Positions 18,601 to 27,030 of a DNA stretch of 64,000 nucleotides are shown here, piece by piece. The translations under genes and the position numbers were made by a program. Positions within the stretch are counted from its first letter, which is position 1. Every line of letters begins with the position of its first letter. Below the pieces are notes generated by a model. It ran no database searches and was not told the DNA's origin. It saw only the letters and a program-made list of their open reading frames with translations. Source of the DNA: Flavobacterium sp. GSB-24 (GTDB lineage: Bacteria; Bacteroidota; Bacteroidia; Flavobacteriales; Flavobacteriaceae); the NCBI RefSeq assembly GCF_027924665.1, contig NZ_AP027043.1, positions 4,340,001-4,404,000 of the forward strand, in the 5' to 3' direction.

Positions 18601-19919
18601 TGGAGTTGATACCTTTTTTGCGACTAAAAGCTTAGGCAGTATCTATCGGATGTAGTAAAAAATGAAGATATATAGCCTAAAAATTTCTGACTGGCGGCTA
18701 ACTTTATTCCCGCTAAATTAAACGGCATGAAAAATACTAGGAGAACCTTTACTTTAGGCTTTAAGATCCTGGCCGCTTCCATGAGCATTCACTGCGGAAG
18801 AGTCTGTGACGTGGCAAGAGCACTCAACATCAGTACAAGTACCCTTCACCACTGGAAGAAGCTTTACCAAGAAGGCAGATTTACCATAAAGAAAACTTCA
18901 TCTGAAATATCCCATAAAAATGAGCTGCAGAAGCTTCGGAAACAGATAAAAGAATTAGAAATTGAAAGGGACATCCTAAAAAAAGGCTCAAAATATCTTC
19001 TCCAAGAGCGGCGGGTGAAATATGAATTCATCAGAGAAAATGCTGAAATATTTCCTGTCGAGAAGATGTGCCGGATTTTTCAGATCCACAAAAGCAGTTT
19101 CTTCCGATGGAGGAAAAGAACACCCACTGCAAAGTCAGTGCGGAAAGCCCATATAATAAAAGAAATTATAAGAATTTACCACTGGAGCCATTGCCGATAC
19201 GGAAGCCCTAGAATTGCTAAAGAATTAGATTCCATCGGGATAAAAGTTTCCAGAAAATTTGTCGGGCAAATTATGAAGGAAAACCATCTGAGAAGCATTG
19301 CAAAATCTAAATATAAAAAGACTACAAACCCACCCCGTAATAACAGATCAGCAGAAAACAGATTAGAACAGATTTTTAAGGCATCCAGAAGAAACGAAAT
19401 CTGGGTTTCTGATATCACCTACATCGAAACAGATGAAGGCTGGATCTATCTTACTGTGGTGATAGACCTTTTTGACCGTAAAGTGATCGGATGGTCAATC
19501 AGCGAAACAATGCGGGCAAAAGATACCAGCATTGCCTCTTTAGCAAAAGCTCTTCTAAATCGTCCCCTGCAGGACAATCAGGAATTACTCTTTCACTCAG
19601 ACCAAGGAAAGCAATATGCCTGTCGTGAGTTTACTGCTTTATTAGTCACAAATAAAATAACCCAAAGCATGAGCCGAAAAGGAAACTGTTATGATAACGC
19701 AATAGCAGAAAGCTTCTTCAAGACATTAAAGGTAGAACTGATATACCAAAATAAATATAAGACTAAAGAGAAAGCAGAAAAATCAATAACCGATTATATC
19801 GAGAACTTTTACAACACCTGCAGAAGACATTCTGCACTCGGAAACTTAACCATCGAAGAGTTTCAGAATCAGCAGCCAATTAAATAATGGCTTTTCTTAT
19901 GATACTAGGATTAAACTGG
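18601..19919 (+). mobile_element. IS3-family insertion sequence, apparently intact
   Basis: About 1.32 kb around one transposase ORF. Ends inferred from imperfect ~28-bp terminal inverted repeats: left GGAGTTGATACCT through CTAAAAGC, right (complement) CCAGTTTAATCCT through GAAAAGC. No target duplication is obvious, and comparison with copy B shows ~110 bp of flank replaced by the IS. End positions are approximate by a few bases. Confidence 0.75.
18727..19887 (+). CDS. IS3-family transposase, single fused ORF
   Basis: 386 residues. N-terminal helix-turn-helix (CDVARALNISTSTLHHWKKL) and leucine-zipper-like helix (ELQKLRKQIKELEIERDIL), then HTH_21 and an rve integrase core with DITYI, LFHSDQGKQY and the glutamate in NAIAESFFKTLKVE, the DDE triad. 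Most IS3 elements make this protein by -1 frameshifting between orfA and orfB. Here orfA runs directly into orfB across an A7 tract (CTAAAAAAAGG near 18980) without a frameshift. Confidence 0.93.
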   Translation: MKNTRRTFTLGFKILAASMSIHCGRVCDVARALNISTSTLHHWKKLYQEGRFTIKKTSSEISHKNELQKLRKQIKELEIERDILKKGSKYLLQERRVKYEFIRENAEIFPVEKMCRIFQIHKSSFFRWRKRTPTAKSVRKAHIIKEIIRIYHWSHCRYGSPRIAKELDSIGIKVSRKFVGQIMKENHLRSIAKSKYKKTTNPPRNNRSAENRLEQIFKASRRNEIWVSDITYIETDEGWIYLTVVIDLFDRKVIGWSISETMRAKDTSIASLAKALLNRPLQDNQELLFHSDQGKQYACREFTALLVTNKITQSMSRKGNCYDNAIAESFFKTLKVELIYQNKYKTKEKAEKSITDYIENFYNTCRRHSALGNLTIEEFQNQQPIK

Positions 19920-20354
19920 GTGTACAATCGATGCTTTTAGATTTAGCAAGAACTTATATTACTGTATTAAAACAATTTGAAGGATCGAGTTCGAAACATT
20001 ACTGACAACAACAAAAACTCTGTAAAACTTTGAAGTTCAACTCTAGCTAGAAGACAGATTACCATACAAATCTAAAGATTCTTCTTTGTTAACTATTTAC
20101 TATTGTTTTAACAAAGCACATTTCCTGTTGTTCGACAGAAGCCAAAAATTGATTTATTTCTCAATTGCCAAAATCGCTTTTAACAATTATCATATGTAAG
20201 TTGCATTATTTTCTTCTAATGTAAAGCCCGCAATTTGGATAAGTGTTTACATACAATTTTCAAGCCTTTTAAAGATTATTTTAAAATAATTGAACTTAGA
20301 CCAATTAACTGGATTAGGCCTGCGGCAATTAATCTTCGGGCAGTCTTTCATGAT

Positions 20355-20735
20355 TTACTTTGTCATCAGTAAAAGTTGCAATTTAAAATTCTCTAATTTA
20401 ATTAAATAGTAAACTGCAAACAATAAAATCCAGGCGATAAATATTAATAATAAACTGGTAAAGTCTTGATTTATAAATTTTGCATATTGACAAAAAAAGC
20501 CAAAAAATAAAAGCAAAATAAAATTATATAGAATTGCATTTTTTAAGCTTATTTTAAAGCAACCAGTTAAAAAATTCCAATTTGTAAGCTGGTCAGAAAT
20601 TATAGTTTTTTTTGGATTTGAAAAGTCTATTATAACCTCCTGAGATAAATCGAGAGCAACAACGATTTTTTCACTTTTGAGATCGTATTTATAATTATTT
20701 TCTTCTAAAATTGTAATGATCTTATTTAGTTCCAT
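20355..20735 (-). CDS. small membrane protein, unknown function
   Basis: 126 residues with a soluble N-terminal ~60 residues and two transmembrane helices (YNFILLLFFGFFCQYA and LLLIFIAWILLFAVYYLI). Only 6 bp after the stop of the lipoprotein gene, so the second gene of a two-gene leftward operon. No family recognised. Confidence 0.65.
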   Translation of the reverse strand: MELNKIITILEENNYKYDLKSEKIVVALDLSQEVIIDFSNPKKTIISDQLTNWNFLTGCFKISLKNAILYNFILLLFFGFFCQYAKFINQDFTSLLLIFIAWILLFAVYYLIKLENFKLQLLLMTK

Positions 20736-20741
20736 CTTTAT

Positions 20742-21530
20742 TTATTCTAGTATTATAGGTCTTGGACTGTTGGGATTATCTTCTGCCGGAAGCTCATCTG
20801 TAGGCACCTGCAATGGAGGCAAAGCTTCGTTAACAAATAAAGAGCTGATACCACCCGCAATTATGGCTCCAGGTCCACTGTAAGCAAACATTAATGCTCC
20901 TAAAGTGTCAGCAACAATTACCTTAGATCCAGGTTTTGCAGATTTTCCTTTAGTAGAATATTTAGAGTTCCAATACTCATTTGAGCTTTTCAGAACACTT
21001 TCAAATAAAATTATTTGATTTTCTTCTTCTGGAGTTAGTTGATTTTTGCTTTTAAAATCTTCAATTTTTACTGCATACTGAGTATATTTCATGTCAGTTT
21101 TTAATATTTCATCAACTAAACTGCCGACTTTTCTTGATATTTTATTCGAAATAAACAAGGCTTCTTTTTTTGAATTCCAAAATGTAACAATGTCAAAATT
21201 TTCCGAATCTACATCTTTAAAAGCCAGTTTAATATCTTCGATTTTTACATTTTCAAATTCCTTGGGATATTTCTCTTTAAGGTCTTCAGTCATTTCTGTG
21301 ATTACTAAATCCGATTTTTTGTTTTCCACACCATTTTTACTTTTGCTATATAATGTATGGTTTTTATAATATAATGCCAAAGCTTCATTATGATAAAAAC
21401 CATAGTCCGTTAACGGAATTGAAATTTTTGAATTTGAAGTTTGTTTTTTAACAGATGCATCATTTGTGCAACTTACATAAGCAATACTTACTGAAGTCAA
21501 CACTACAAGCGGTAATAATAATTTTTTCAT
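20742..21530 (-). CDS. lipoprotein with Gly-rich hydrophobic segment, unknown function
   Basis: 262 residues from the ATG at 21530, chosen because it starts the signal peptide MKKLLLPLVVLTSVSIAYVSC (lipobox, Cys21). The middle is charged and helical (FESVLKSSNEYWNSKYS). Near the C-terminus a Gly/Ala-rich hydrophobic stretch (GALMFAYSGPGAIIAGG) precedes a Pro-rich tail. Such a segment could insert in a membrane, but I assign no function. It heads an operon with the 126-residue membrane protein inside the accessory island. Confidence 0.72.
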   Translation of the reverse strand: MKKLLLPLVVLTSVSIAYVSCTNDASVKKQTSNSKISIPLTDYGFYHNEALALYYKNHTLYSKSKNGVENKKSDLVITEMTEDLKEKYPKEFENVKIEDIKLAFKDVDSENFDIVTFWNSKKEALFISNKISRKVGSLVDEILKTDMKYTQYAVKIEDFKSKNQLTPEEENQIILFESVLKSSNEYWNSKYSTKGKSAKPGSKVIVADTLGALMFAYSGPGAIIAGGISSLFVNEALPPLQVPTDELPAEDNPNSPRPIILE

Positions 21531-22150
21531 TTTTTTAAATTTAATAAAATTAAATGGCAATATATGTGAGTTGATTGGGAATCAAGTTGGGAGATATTTA
21601 TAAAGCAAAGATTATCATGATTGTAAGAATATTGCTGCTCCGTTATAAATTATTTTTTCATAAATCTTGCTAACAAGCTATTTTTTCTGAACACAATTAT
21701 TAAAATGTAATGACTATTGCTCCATATCATGGTTATTTAAAAAAGAGTTACATTTTTTTCAAACTATTTTGTACATCTTTTCCAAGAAAATAATATTGTA
21801 TTGTAAATGTAGTTTCTCTTTTAGAGCGTTCAAATTAAAAAGTAGTTTACGGGCAATTTTAGGTTTTAACGTTTTGTTTCAATGATTAACGTAAAAAAAA
21901 ATCTTTATTGCTTTAGGAGATAGGTGTTTTTTTTTTATGCCTATATAGTTAGATTGGACAATGTATCAGATGTGTTTGCGGTTAATTATGCTACCTAGCA
22001 TTTGCAGATAATCAATTATTTATGGTAATGTAGCAAAGAATTCAACACAGCCTTCGGGCTGTTTTTTTATTTTATAATGTCTTAAAATCGTTAAAAATAG
22101 GCTTAAACCCGACTAAATCTTACAGATGTGTCGGTGAAATTAAAAACATG
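21531..22150. other. AT-rich gap with orphan terminator
   Basis: No supported gene. The only clear element is a plus-strand hairpin ACAGCC-TTCG-GGCTGT followed by T7 (22047-22069), an intrinsic terminator with no ORF in front of it. It could end an undetected small RNA or be left from an eroded gene. Confidence 0.45.
22047..22069 (+). terminator. orphan intrinsic terminator
   Basis: Six-bp G+C-rich stem with a stable TTCG tetraloop and T7. No plus-strand ORF precedes it within several hundred bases. Confidence 0.7.
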
Positions 22151-22606
22151 ATAAAAAATGGGAAAACCCAGTCAGGCATCAAAGATATACTTATAAGCTG
22201 TGCGTGAAAACAATAGTTGAAAATATAATTATCAGTAAAGGAAAACCTATGAAATTGATCAGCTGTGCACCTATATCATGCATAAGAGGAATTAGATCTA
22301 TCCAGTTTATGCTTTGGACAAGAATTCTAAAAATGTTGTGTTTTAATGTCGGCAACGAACCAATAAAACACTAAGCCGTGTTTTTGAAACTTTAAATTAT
22401 CAGAAAGCAAAAAAGATATTTACAGACAGATTGAAAAACTATAGATATTTGATGGATGAGAAATTACCTTCCGTAAAACGTTTTGGCACTAGTCATATTG
22501 AAAGGAAAAATTTGACTTTGGGAAAGCATCCCAAAAGATTAAACAGGAGGACGATATGTTTTAGTTGAAGTTTGATAATCTTAATTTGTATTTTAAAATT
22601 TTTTTT
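22151..22606 (+). pseudogene. IS1-family transposase fossil
   Basis: Broken over several frames. IKNGKTQSG (22151-) looks like the InsA zinc region. YEIDQLCTYIMHKRN, PVYALDKNSKNVV and TLSRVFETLNYQKAKKIF match the order of InsB. HIERKNLTLGKHPKRLNRRT (from 22494) is the conserved InsB C-terminal motif. Stops and frameshifts interrupt it, so it is inactive. Bases 22607-22823 hold nothing supported. Confidence 0.72.
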
Positions 22607-22823
22607 GGCTTTGAACGAAAAAGCTTCTGATATCTCTGAATCTTCCTTAGTAGCGGGAACAGAACTATAACCCGCATCTGGCAAATCTCATTAAATCATA
22701 AGAAATCCAATAACGACTAAATAATTATCCCATTCAAATAAACAACCACGTCATAGGGCTCCACTCTCTCCGGCCAAAATCATATTAAAAGATTTAAAAC
22801 AAAAGAAAAAAAATAAATGAAAA

Positions 22824-22987
22824 CTAACTAACTTTATTCGGCTGCATCGGGTTTGAGACTAAATTAAGCGCATTCTTCGGATCTGCCGCCCGGGCGAAGC
22901 GAACAAACGAAGCAGATCATCCCAAATACAAAGTCATTTTTCTATTAAGCCTTTTGCCCAAATCCGCTGCAGCAGCTGTTAGTGGCT
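22824..22987 (-). repeat. attC-like site R1 (downstream of the SH3-like gene)
   Basis: On the minus strand: R''-like AGCCACTAAC, an L''/L' arm pair (CTGCAGCGGATTTGGG against CTGCATCGGGTTTGAG), a central hairpin (GATCTGC / GCAGATC) and a terminal GTTAGTT. It lies 8 bp beyond the stop of the gene it follows. Shares layout and sequence with R2-R4. Confidence 0.6.
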
Positions 22988-22995
22988 TTTATTTT

Positions 22996-23681
22996 TTAAA
23001 AACCATAAGCTTCAAATCTATATTTATATTTCTTTTTTTCGATAATCCATATGATGTCATAACCACCAGCTCCGTCACTATTTGATGATGTAATGTGTAA
23101 AACATCATTTAAATCGTCGTAATTTGCTTTTGAATTATACAGACTCGGTTCGTATAAATTTTTTAAAGCAATATTCGGCAATTCTATTTTTACATTATCT
23201 ATTTCAATTTTGATCGACTTATACTCCTTTTTTGGAATTCCTCCATCATTTCCAAATATTTGTAAATTATCAATTTTCAATAATATGGATTTATCATTTT
23301 TGAGAAATTTTAAATTGTGCTTTTCTCTGCTAAATTCAGTTTCACTAATTTCAATTTTTACTTTTTCATTTTCCAATTCTGCTTTTACATTAGGATTTGC
23401 ATTCAATGGAATATTTGTAAAATCGTTTATATACTTAATTCTGTCTTTGTAAATATATCCGTTTAATTGTTTTCCGTCCTTTTTGTAGTCAATATTAACC
23501 CAATTCCCTTTAGGTTCAAAATAATAAACTATAAAACCATTTTCCAATTTATCAGAAATATTGTTTCCTTTTTCGGCTGAACTTCTAACATTTACAAATC
23601 CATCCAAATCATTTATTATTCCAAATTGCGAGAAGCAAAAATTGAAATTAAAAATTAAAAAAAGTAGATTATTCTTTTCAT
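22996..23681 (-). pseudogene. secreted SH3b-like protein, frameshifted in a homopolymer near its N-terminus
   Basis: An ATG at 23681 begins MKRIIYFF then hits a stop. Adding one T to the T7 tract (23657-23663 region) restores LIFNFNFCFSQFGIINDLDGF, a perfect signal peptide leading into an SH3b-like domain (GFVNVRSSAEKGNN, GNWVNIDYKKDG, GYIYKDRI). The rest of the frame is open to 22996 (ending EKKKYKYRFEAYGF). Without the correction only a TTG start at 23607, inside the mature protein, is available. Either a natural one-base loss or a homopolymer sequencing error. It is the gene of the first cassette, between sites R2 and R1. Function unknown. Confidence 0.65.
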
Positions 23682-23704
23682 TTTCGACGGTTTTCGTGTA
23701 AAAT

Positions 23705-23870
23705 AGCCACTAACGGCCTGGAACTGCAGCAGGTATGGACTAAATCAAGCCCATTCTTCGGATTTGCCACCCGAGCGATAGCGAACAGACGAAGTAAATC
23801 ATTACAGATACAAAATCATTTTTCATTAAGATAATTGCTCAAATACGTTGTAATAGCTTTTACCACAGTT
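23705..23870 (-). repeat. attC-like site R2
   Basis: Same design as R1. On the minus strand it ends GTTAGTGGCT, exactly complementary over 10 bases to the start of R1 (AGCCACTAAC), as expected for the two ends of one integron cassette. The 5' side (GTGGTAAAAGC) has diverged. The central hairpin region is present. Confidence 0.6.
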
Positions 23871-24593
23871 TATTTATGAATGATGAATTTCTTTTCTTCT
23901 TCTAATAATTCTACCATTTTTTTCAGTTTTTTACTCCAATCTAAAATAATTAAATCTTTGTTGTGAGCGAAATTAATATTTCTGCTGGGGTGATTTTCGT
24001 AGGTTGTATCTATTTCCCAACCATTTGTTTTCCATTTGTTTTCCATTTCTCAATTTCTTCTTTTGTAAGCTTAGAATTGTCAATTTTTTCATTATCGAAT
24101 TCCCGTGTATCAAAATAATCATATTTGTATTGGTAAATTTTATCTTCAATATAAATTTCAAAATATTGAATACATGTGTGCATAGATATGATTCTGTTAG
24201 AAATTCCTTTTTTTATTTCTAACGAATCTTTTTGATATTGACAAGGCAAAACTTTTTCCTCTTCAATTTTGTTTTTGTTAAGCTTGAAAAAAGAAAAGAA
24301 TAATGTATCTTTTATTTTAATCGGTTTAAATATTTTGAGTGAATTCTCTTCATATTCTGAGTTTTTGAATTTCTGCAAGTATGTTACATTACCATTCTTC
24401 CAAAATAGGAAGACAGTTGAATAACTGCATAGTTAGTGCACGTTAAATTTGTAAAACCAATTTCCGTAATTCCGCTTTTTTTTAGACTAGCAATTTCAAT
24501 TTTTACGATGGAATCAGTCTTTGATCTAAAGTTTTGCGCATAAATCTGATTTAGTAACATTAATGTGACTATTAGATAAAAGTTTCTATTGAT
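23870..24593 (-). pseudogene. decayed cassette gene, secreted protein of unknown function
   Basis: Joined frames read (ATC where ATG is expected) NRNFYLIVTLMLLNQIYAQN, a signal peptide, then KIEIASLKKSGITEIGF, a frameshift near 24400, FWKNGNVTYLQKFKNSEYEE and onward, then a second break. That break is an exact 11-bp tandem duplication (ATTTGTTTTCC twice, 24022-24043). Deleting one copy restores EKWKTNGWEIDTTYENHPSR and the frame to TAA at 23870. So at least three lesions are visible (start, frameshift, duplication). Lies between R3 and R2. Confidence 0.65.
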
Positions 24594-24610
24594 TTCAGGT
24601 TTTCTAAAAT

Positions 24611-24790
24611 TGGCGGTAATGTTCTGGCACTACCAGCGGGTTTGGGACTAAATTAAGGCCATTCTTCGGATTTGCCACTCGAGCGAAGCGAACAGACGAA
24701 GTAAATTAGCCCAGATACAAAACCAGCTTTTCTCCCGATACTTCGGGAAAGCCAAATCTCCAAAATTGCTTGTAGCATGTGTCAGCGGTT
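24611..24790 (-). repeat. attC-like site R3
   Basis: Plus-strand left part TGGCACTACCAGCGGGTTTGG, right part GTAGCATGTGTCAGCGGTT, central segment as in R1/R2 plus an extra hairpin CCCGATACTTCGGG. Its end (ATTACCGCC on the minus strand) is complementary with one mismatch to the start of R2 (GTGGTAA), again matching cassette logic. Confidence 0.58.
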
Positions 24791-24797
24791 GTTTCCT

Positions 24798-25208
24798 TTA
24801 ATTAAAGGGTTCGAAGCAATCATAATTTCTCTGTCTATAGATTTTATCATCTTTAAACTCAAAAAATTGAGCAAAATGCGCAACCATTTCTCCTCCAATA
24901 GGAATATTTCCAATACCAACGGATAAAGTGCCTTTCCATATTGCTTCAAGAATTACCACATTTTCAAAAGAAAAAAGATTCTGAATCTCATATTCTTCTT
25001 TCAATAATATTTTTCGTCCTCTTTCTGAGCCTTCTTTCAATTCTTCTAAATTTCTATAGACAGTGTTTTTTACAATAGCATTTGGGAATTCTATTTGTTC
25101 AATTTCAGAATGATAAAACTTTTCAAGCTCATCTGATGATTGTCTTTCTTGAACCATCTTAAGAAATTCAATCACAATTTTTTGATTATCTGACAAATTG
25201 GTTTTCAT
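24798..25208 (-). CDS. SnoaL/NTF2-like family protein
   Basis: 136 residues, intact. The opening helix NQKIVIEFLKMVQERQSSDELEKFYHSEIEQIEFP and the beta-sheet end (GGEMVAHFAQFFEFKDDKIYRQRNYDCFEPF) are typical of the NTF2-like/SnoaL fold, a cone-shaped pocket used by isomerases, hydrolases and binding proteins. The substrate is unknown. Cytoplasmic, with no signal. It sits between attC-like sites R4 and R3, 7 bp from R3, as a single-gene cassette. Confidence 0.78.
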   Translation of the reverse strand: MKTNLSDNQKIVIEFLKMVQERQSSDELEKFYHSEIEQIEFPNAIVKNTVYRNLEELKEGSERGRKILLKEEYEIQNLFSFENVVILEAIWKGTLSVGIGNIPIGGEMVAHFAQFFEFKDDKIYRQRNYDCFEPFN

Positions 25209-25248
25209 AAAATTTATAGTTTGAATGGTTGTAATCTTTCACGCGAAA

Positions 25249-25393
25249 TAACCGCTAGCGTTATTGCACTATAGCGGGTTTGGCACTAAATTAAGCCCTC
25301 TTTTAGGATTTGCCAAATTGTCCCAAATGCAAAACCATCTTTTCCTTAAACTCAATGCCCAAATCCTTTGTAGCGGCTGTTAACAGCGGTTTA
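25249..25393 (-). repeat. attC-like site R4
   Basis: Plus strand starts AACCGCTAGCGTTATTGCAC and ends GTAGCGGCTGTTAACAGCGGTT. L-like arms CTATAGCGGGTTTGG and CCCAAATCCTTTGTAGCGG face each other. It lacks the ~35-bp central hairpin of R1-R3, a difference expected of the variable terminal structure of attC sites. AGCGGTT at its minus-strand end pairs with AACCGCT at the start of R3. Confidence 0.58.
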
Positions 25394-25429
25394 TTTATCT
25401 ATAATTAAAGAGTACTAAGTTTTAGTCCA

Positions 25430-25810
25430 CTACTCCTTTAGCTTTTTCATTCTGTATTTAATTCCCCACTCTCCCATTGATTGCATAATGGGGCTTAAAG
25501 TCATTCCAAATTCCGTTAATGTATATTCCACTTTTGGGGGGATTTCTGCATAAATTTTTCTATTAATTATACCATCCTGCTCAAGTTCCCTAAGCTGTGA
25601 TGTGAGCATAGATTGGGTTATGCCTATGATTGATTTTTTTAATTCTCCAAATCTGGCAGGAGAAGTGTGATAAATAGCATTGATCAGAATCGGTTTCCAT
25701 TTTCCACCTAAAACTTGCATTGTTGCAGTGACTGGACAGGATCTTTCATCAAAAACCCTTTTTTTTTCTTTAATAACTTCTTGATTATCAATATTAGTAT
25801 TATTTTTCAT
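25430..25810 (-). CDS. HxlR-family transcriptional regulator
   Basis: 126 residues with the family signature: DERSCPVTATMQVLGGKWKPILI, then RFGELKKSIIGITQSMLTSQLRELEQDGII (winged HTH) and PPKVEYTLTEFGMTL. The single conserved cysteine (Cys25) is the residue through which relatives such as YodB sense quinones or thiol stress. It stands back to back (120 bp) with a flavin-type NAD(P)H oxidoreductase, the same pairing as known HxlR-azoreductase circuits, so it probably represses that gene. Site R4 follows it, so it may be the first gene of the cassette array. Confidence 0.87.
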   Translation of the reverse strand: MKNNTNIDNQEVIKEKKRVFDERSCPVTATMQVLGGKWKPILINAIYHTSPARFGELKKSIIGITQSMLTSQLRELEQDGIINRKIYAEIPPKVEYTLTEFGMTLSPIMQSMGEWGIKYRMKKLKE

Positions 25811-25930
25811 ACTTACACATTTTAAATGTCCTACTTGTATTATTTATTTTAACTCTGCATATTTGCGATACAAAAATAAATAAAACTAACCAATAATAGA
25901 AAATCACTCACTTTTTTAATTCTCTTGATT

Positions 25931-26548
25931 ATGACTAACAACTCTCACACCCGCCCCCTTGATATTCTTCGAATCGACAGCAGCTCGCGTTATGTCGATT
26001 CCGTGTCCCGGCACCTGACCGACCACTTTGTGGCTCGTCTGTTGCGGGAATATCCCCAGGCTAACCTCACGACAAGAGATTTAGCGGCAGGCCTACCCAT
26101 ACCAACCGAGGCGTTCGTTGATGGGAGCCTGTACTCTATGCAAAACCCAACCCCGGCCATGCAGGCCGCCATGCAGCTTTCCAACGAAATGGTGGCCGAA
26201 CTCCTCGCTGCCGACCTGGTGGTACTCGGAATGCCGATCTACAACTGGACCGTTCCCTCTACCTTTAAGGCGTATATTGACCATGTCAACCGTCTGGGCG
26301 TGACCTTTGAATATCTCGATGGCGTTTCTCATGGCTTACTCCGCGCCCGAAGCATTTACATCATCTTTACCAGCGGGGGTACCGGCTTAGGCAGCGAGAA
26401 GGATTTCGCTACTCCATACGTGAAGTATTTGTGGCAGACGCTGGGTATTGAGCACGTGCAGTTTATTGATGCTTCCGGGCTTTTGTTTAACGCTGAGGAG
26501 AATACTCGCAAAGCAGAGGACCAGATTGATCAGCTGGTGCTGCGCTAA
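25931..26548 (+). CDS. FMN-dependent NAD(P)H oxidoreductase / azoreductase-like, horizontally acquired
   Basis: 205 residues from the ATG at 25931. Flavodoxin-like fold: RIDSSSRYVDSVSR (phosphate-binding loop), ADLVVLGMPIYNWTVPSTFKAYIDHVNR and IYIIFTSGGTGLG match the AzoR/NQO family, which reduces quinones and azo compounds with NAD(P)H. Base composition is foreign: 26101-26220 is 60% G+C by direct count against 28% in 25081-25140. The change is abrupt at the start and stop codons. Probably transferred from a GC-rich donor and placed next to the HxlR regulator. Confidence 0.85.
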   Translation: MTNNSHTRPLDILRIDSSSRYVDSVSRHLTDHFVARLLREYPQANLTTRDLAAGLPIPTEAFVDGSLYSMQNPTPAMQAAMQLSNEMVAELLAADLVVLGMPIYNWTVPSTFKAYIDHVNRLGVTFEYLDGVSHGLLRARSIYIIFTSGGTGLGSEKDFATPYVKYLWQTLGIEHVQFIDASGLLFNAEENTRKAEDQIDQLVLR

Positions 26549-26592
26549 GTCCTTAACAACTAAAAAACAAAAACAAATAAACTTTAATAAAC

Positions 26593-26964
26593 ATGGTAAA
26601 TACTTTAAATTGGTTTGAAATACCCGCTACAGATTTCGAAAGGGCAAAGACTTTTTATTCCAAAGTTTTAGATGCTCAAATTACTCAAGACCCTAATACT
26701 GATATGCAATATGCATATTTACCCTCTGATCCACAAAAAGGCGCATTCGGCGGAGCAATTGCCCGTGGTGAAAACTTTGTTCCAGCGGTGACCGGCACAA
26801 CGGTTTACTTAGATGGCGGACATGACCTTTCGGTTCCATTATGCAGAGTAGAAAGTGCCGGCGGAAGAGTTATTCTGCCCAAAACCTCTATTGGTGACAA
26901 CGGCTTTATTGCCCTTTTTATCGACACAGAAGGAAACAAGGTAGGGTTCCATTCAATGGGTTAA
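26593..26964 (+). CDS. VOC-family (glyoxalase/bleomycin-resistance-like) protein
   Basis: 123 residues: NTLNWFEIPATDFERAKTFYSKVL is the typical first beta-alpha-beta unit, and a second unit ends TEGNKVGFHSM. The VOC fold binds a metal and small electrophiles. The exact substrate is unknown. It lies 44 bp after the oxidoreductase in the same direction, but its base composition is local, so it was not part of the same transfer. Confidence 0.85.
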   Translation: MVNTLNWFEIPATDFERAKTFYSKVLDAQITQDPNTDMQYAYLPSDPQKGAFGGAIARGENFVPAVTGTTVYLDGGHDLSVPLCRVESAGGRVILPKTSIGDNGFIALFIDTEGNKVGFHSMG

Positions 26965-26992
26965 TACATTGTTCTCCGTATCTTTGTAAAAT

Positions 26993-27030
26993 AGCTGATA
27001 GAAGTGTGATGATTGCTATTTCTATCAGCT
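26993..27030 (+). other. 11-bp inverted repeat after the VOC gene
   Basis: AGCTGATAGAA (26993-27003) and TTCTATCAGCT (27020-27030) pair perfectly around 16 bases, 26 bp after the stop. No T-run follows, so termination is uncertain. Bases 27031-27304 hold no supported gene. Confidence 0.5.

Larger units (their letters stand above)
18427..20175. repeat. island flank copy A (interrupted by IS3-family element)
   Basis: Sequence after tRNA-Tyr (GAAAAGGCCGAAAA, a hairpin with T-run at 18495-18527, TTTTCAATATTTATAAA, a GTGCA-N7-TGCAC motif at 18576-18592), then the IS, then 19920-20175 (ACTCTGTAAAACTTTGAAG, AGAAGACAGATTACCATACA, AACAAAGCACATTTCC). All parts recur in the same order at 28951-29495 with scattered substitutions, so this is one of two copies bounding the accessory island. 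No intact gene in it apart from the IS. The 20176-20354 stretch holds nothing I recognise. Confidence 0.65.

Noticed and set aside
22824..25393. CRISPR array or tandem satellite
   Set aside because: Repeats are ~150 bp, spaced by whole genes and palindromic in an attC-like way; no short regularly spaced repeats exist anywhere in the window.
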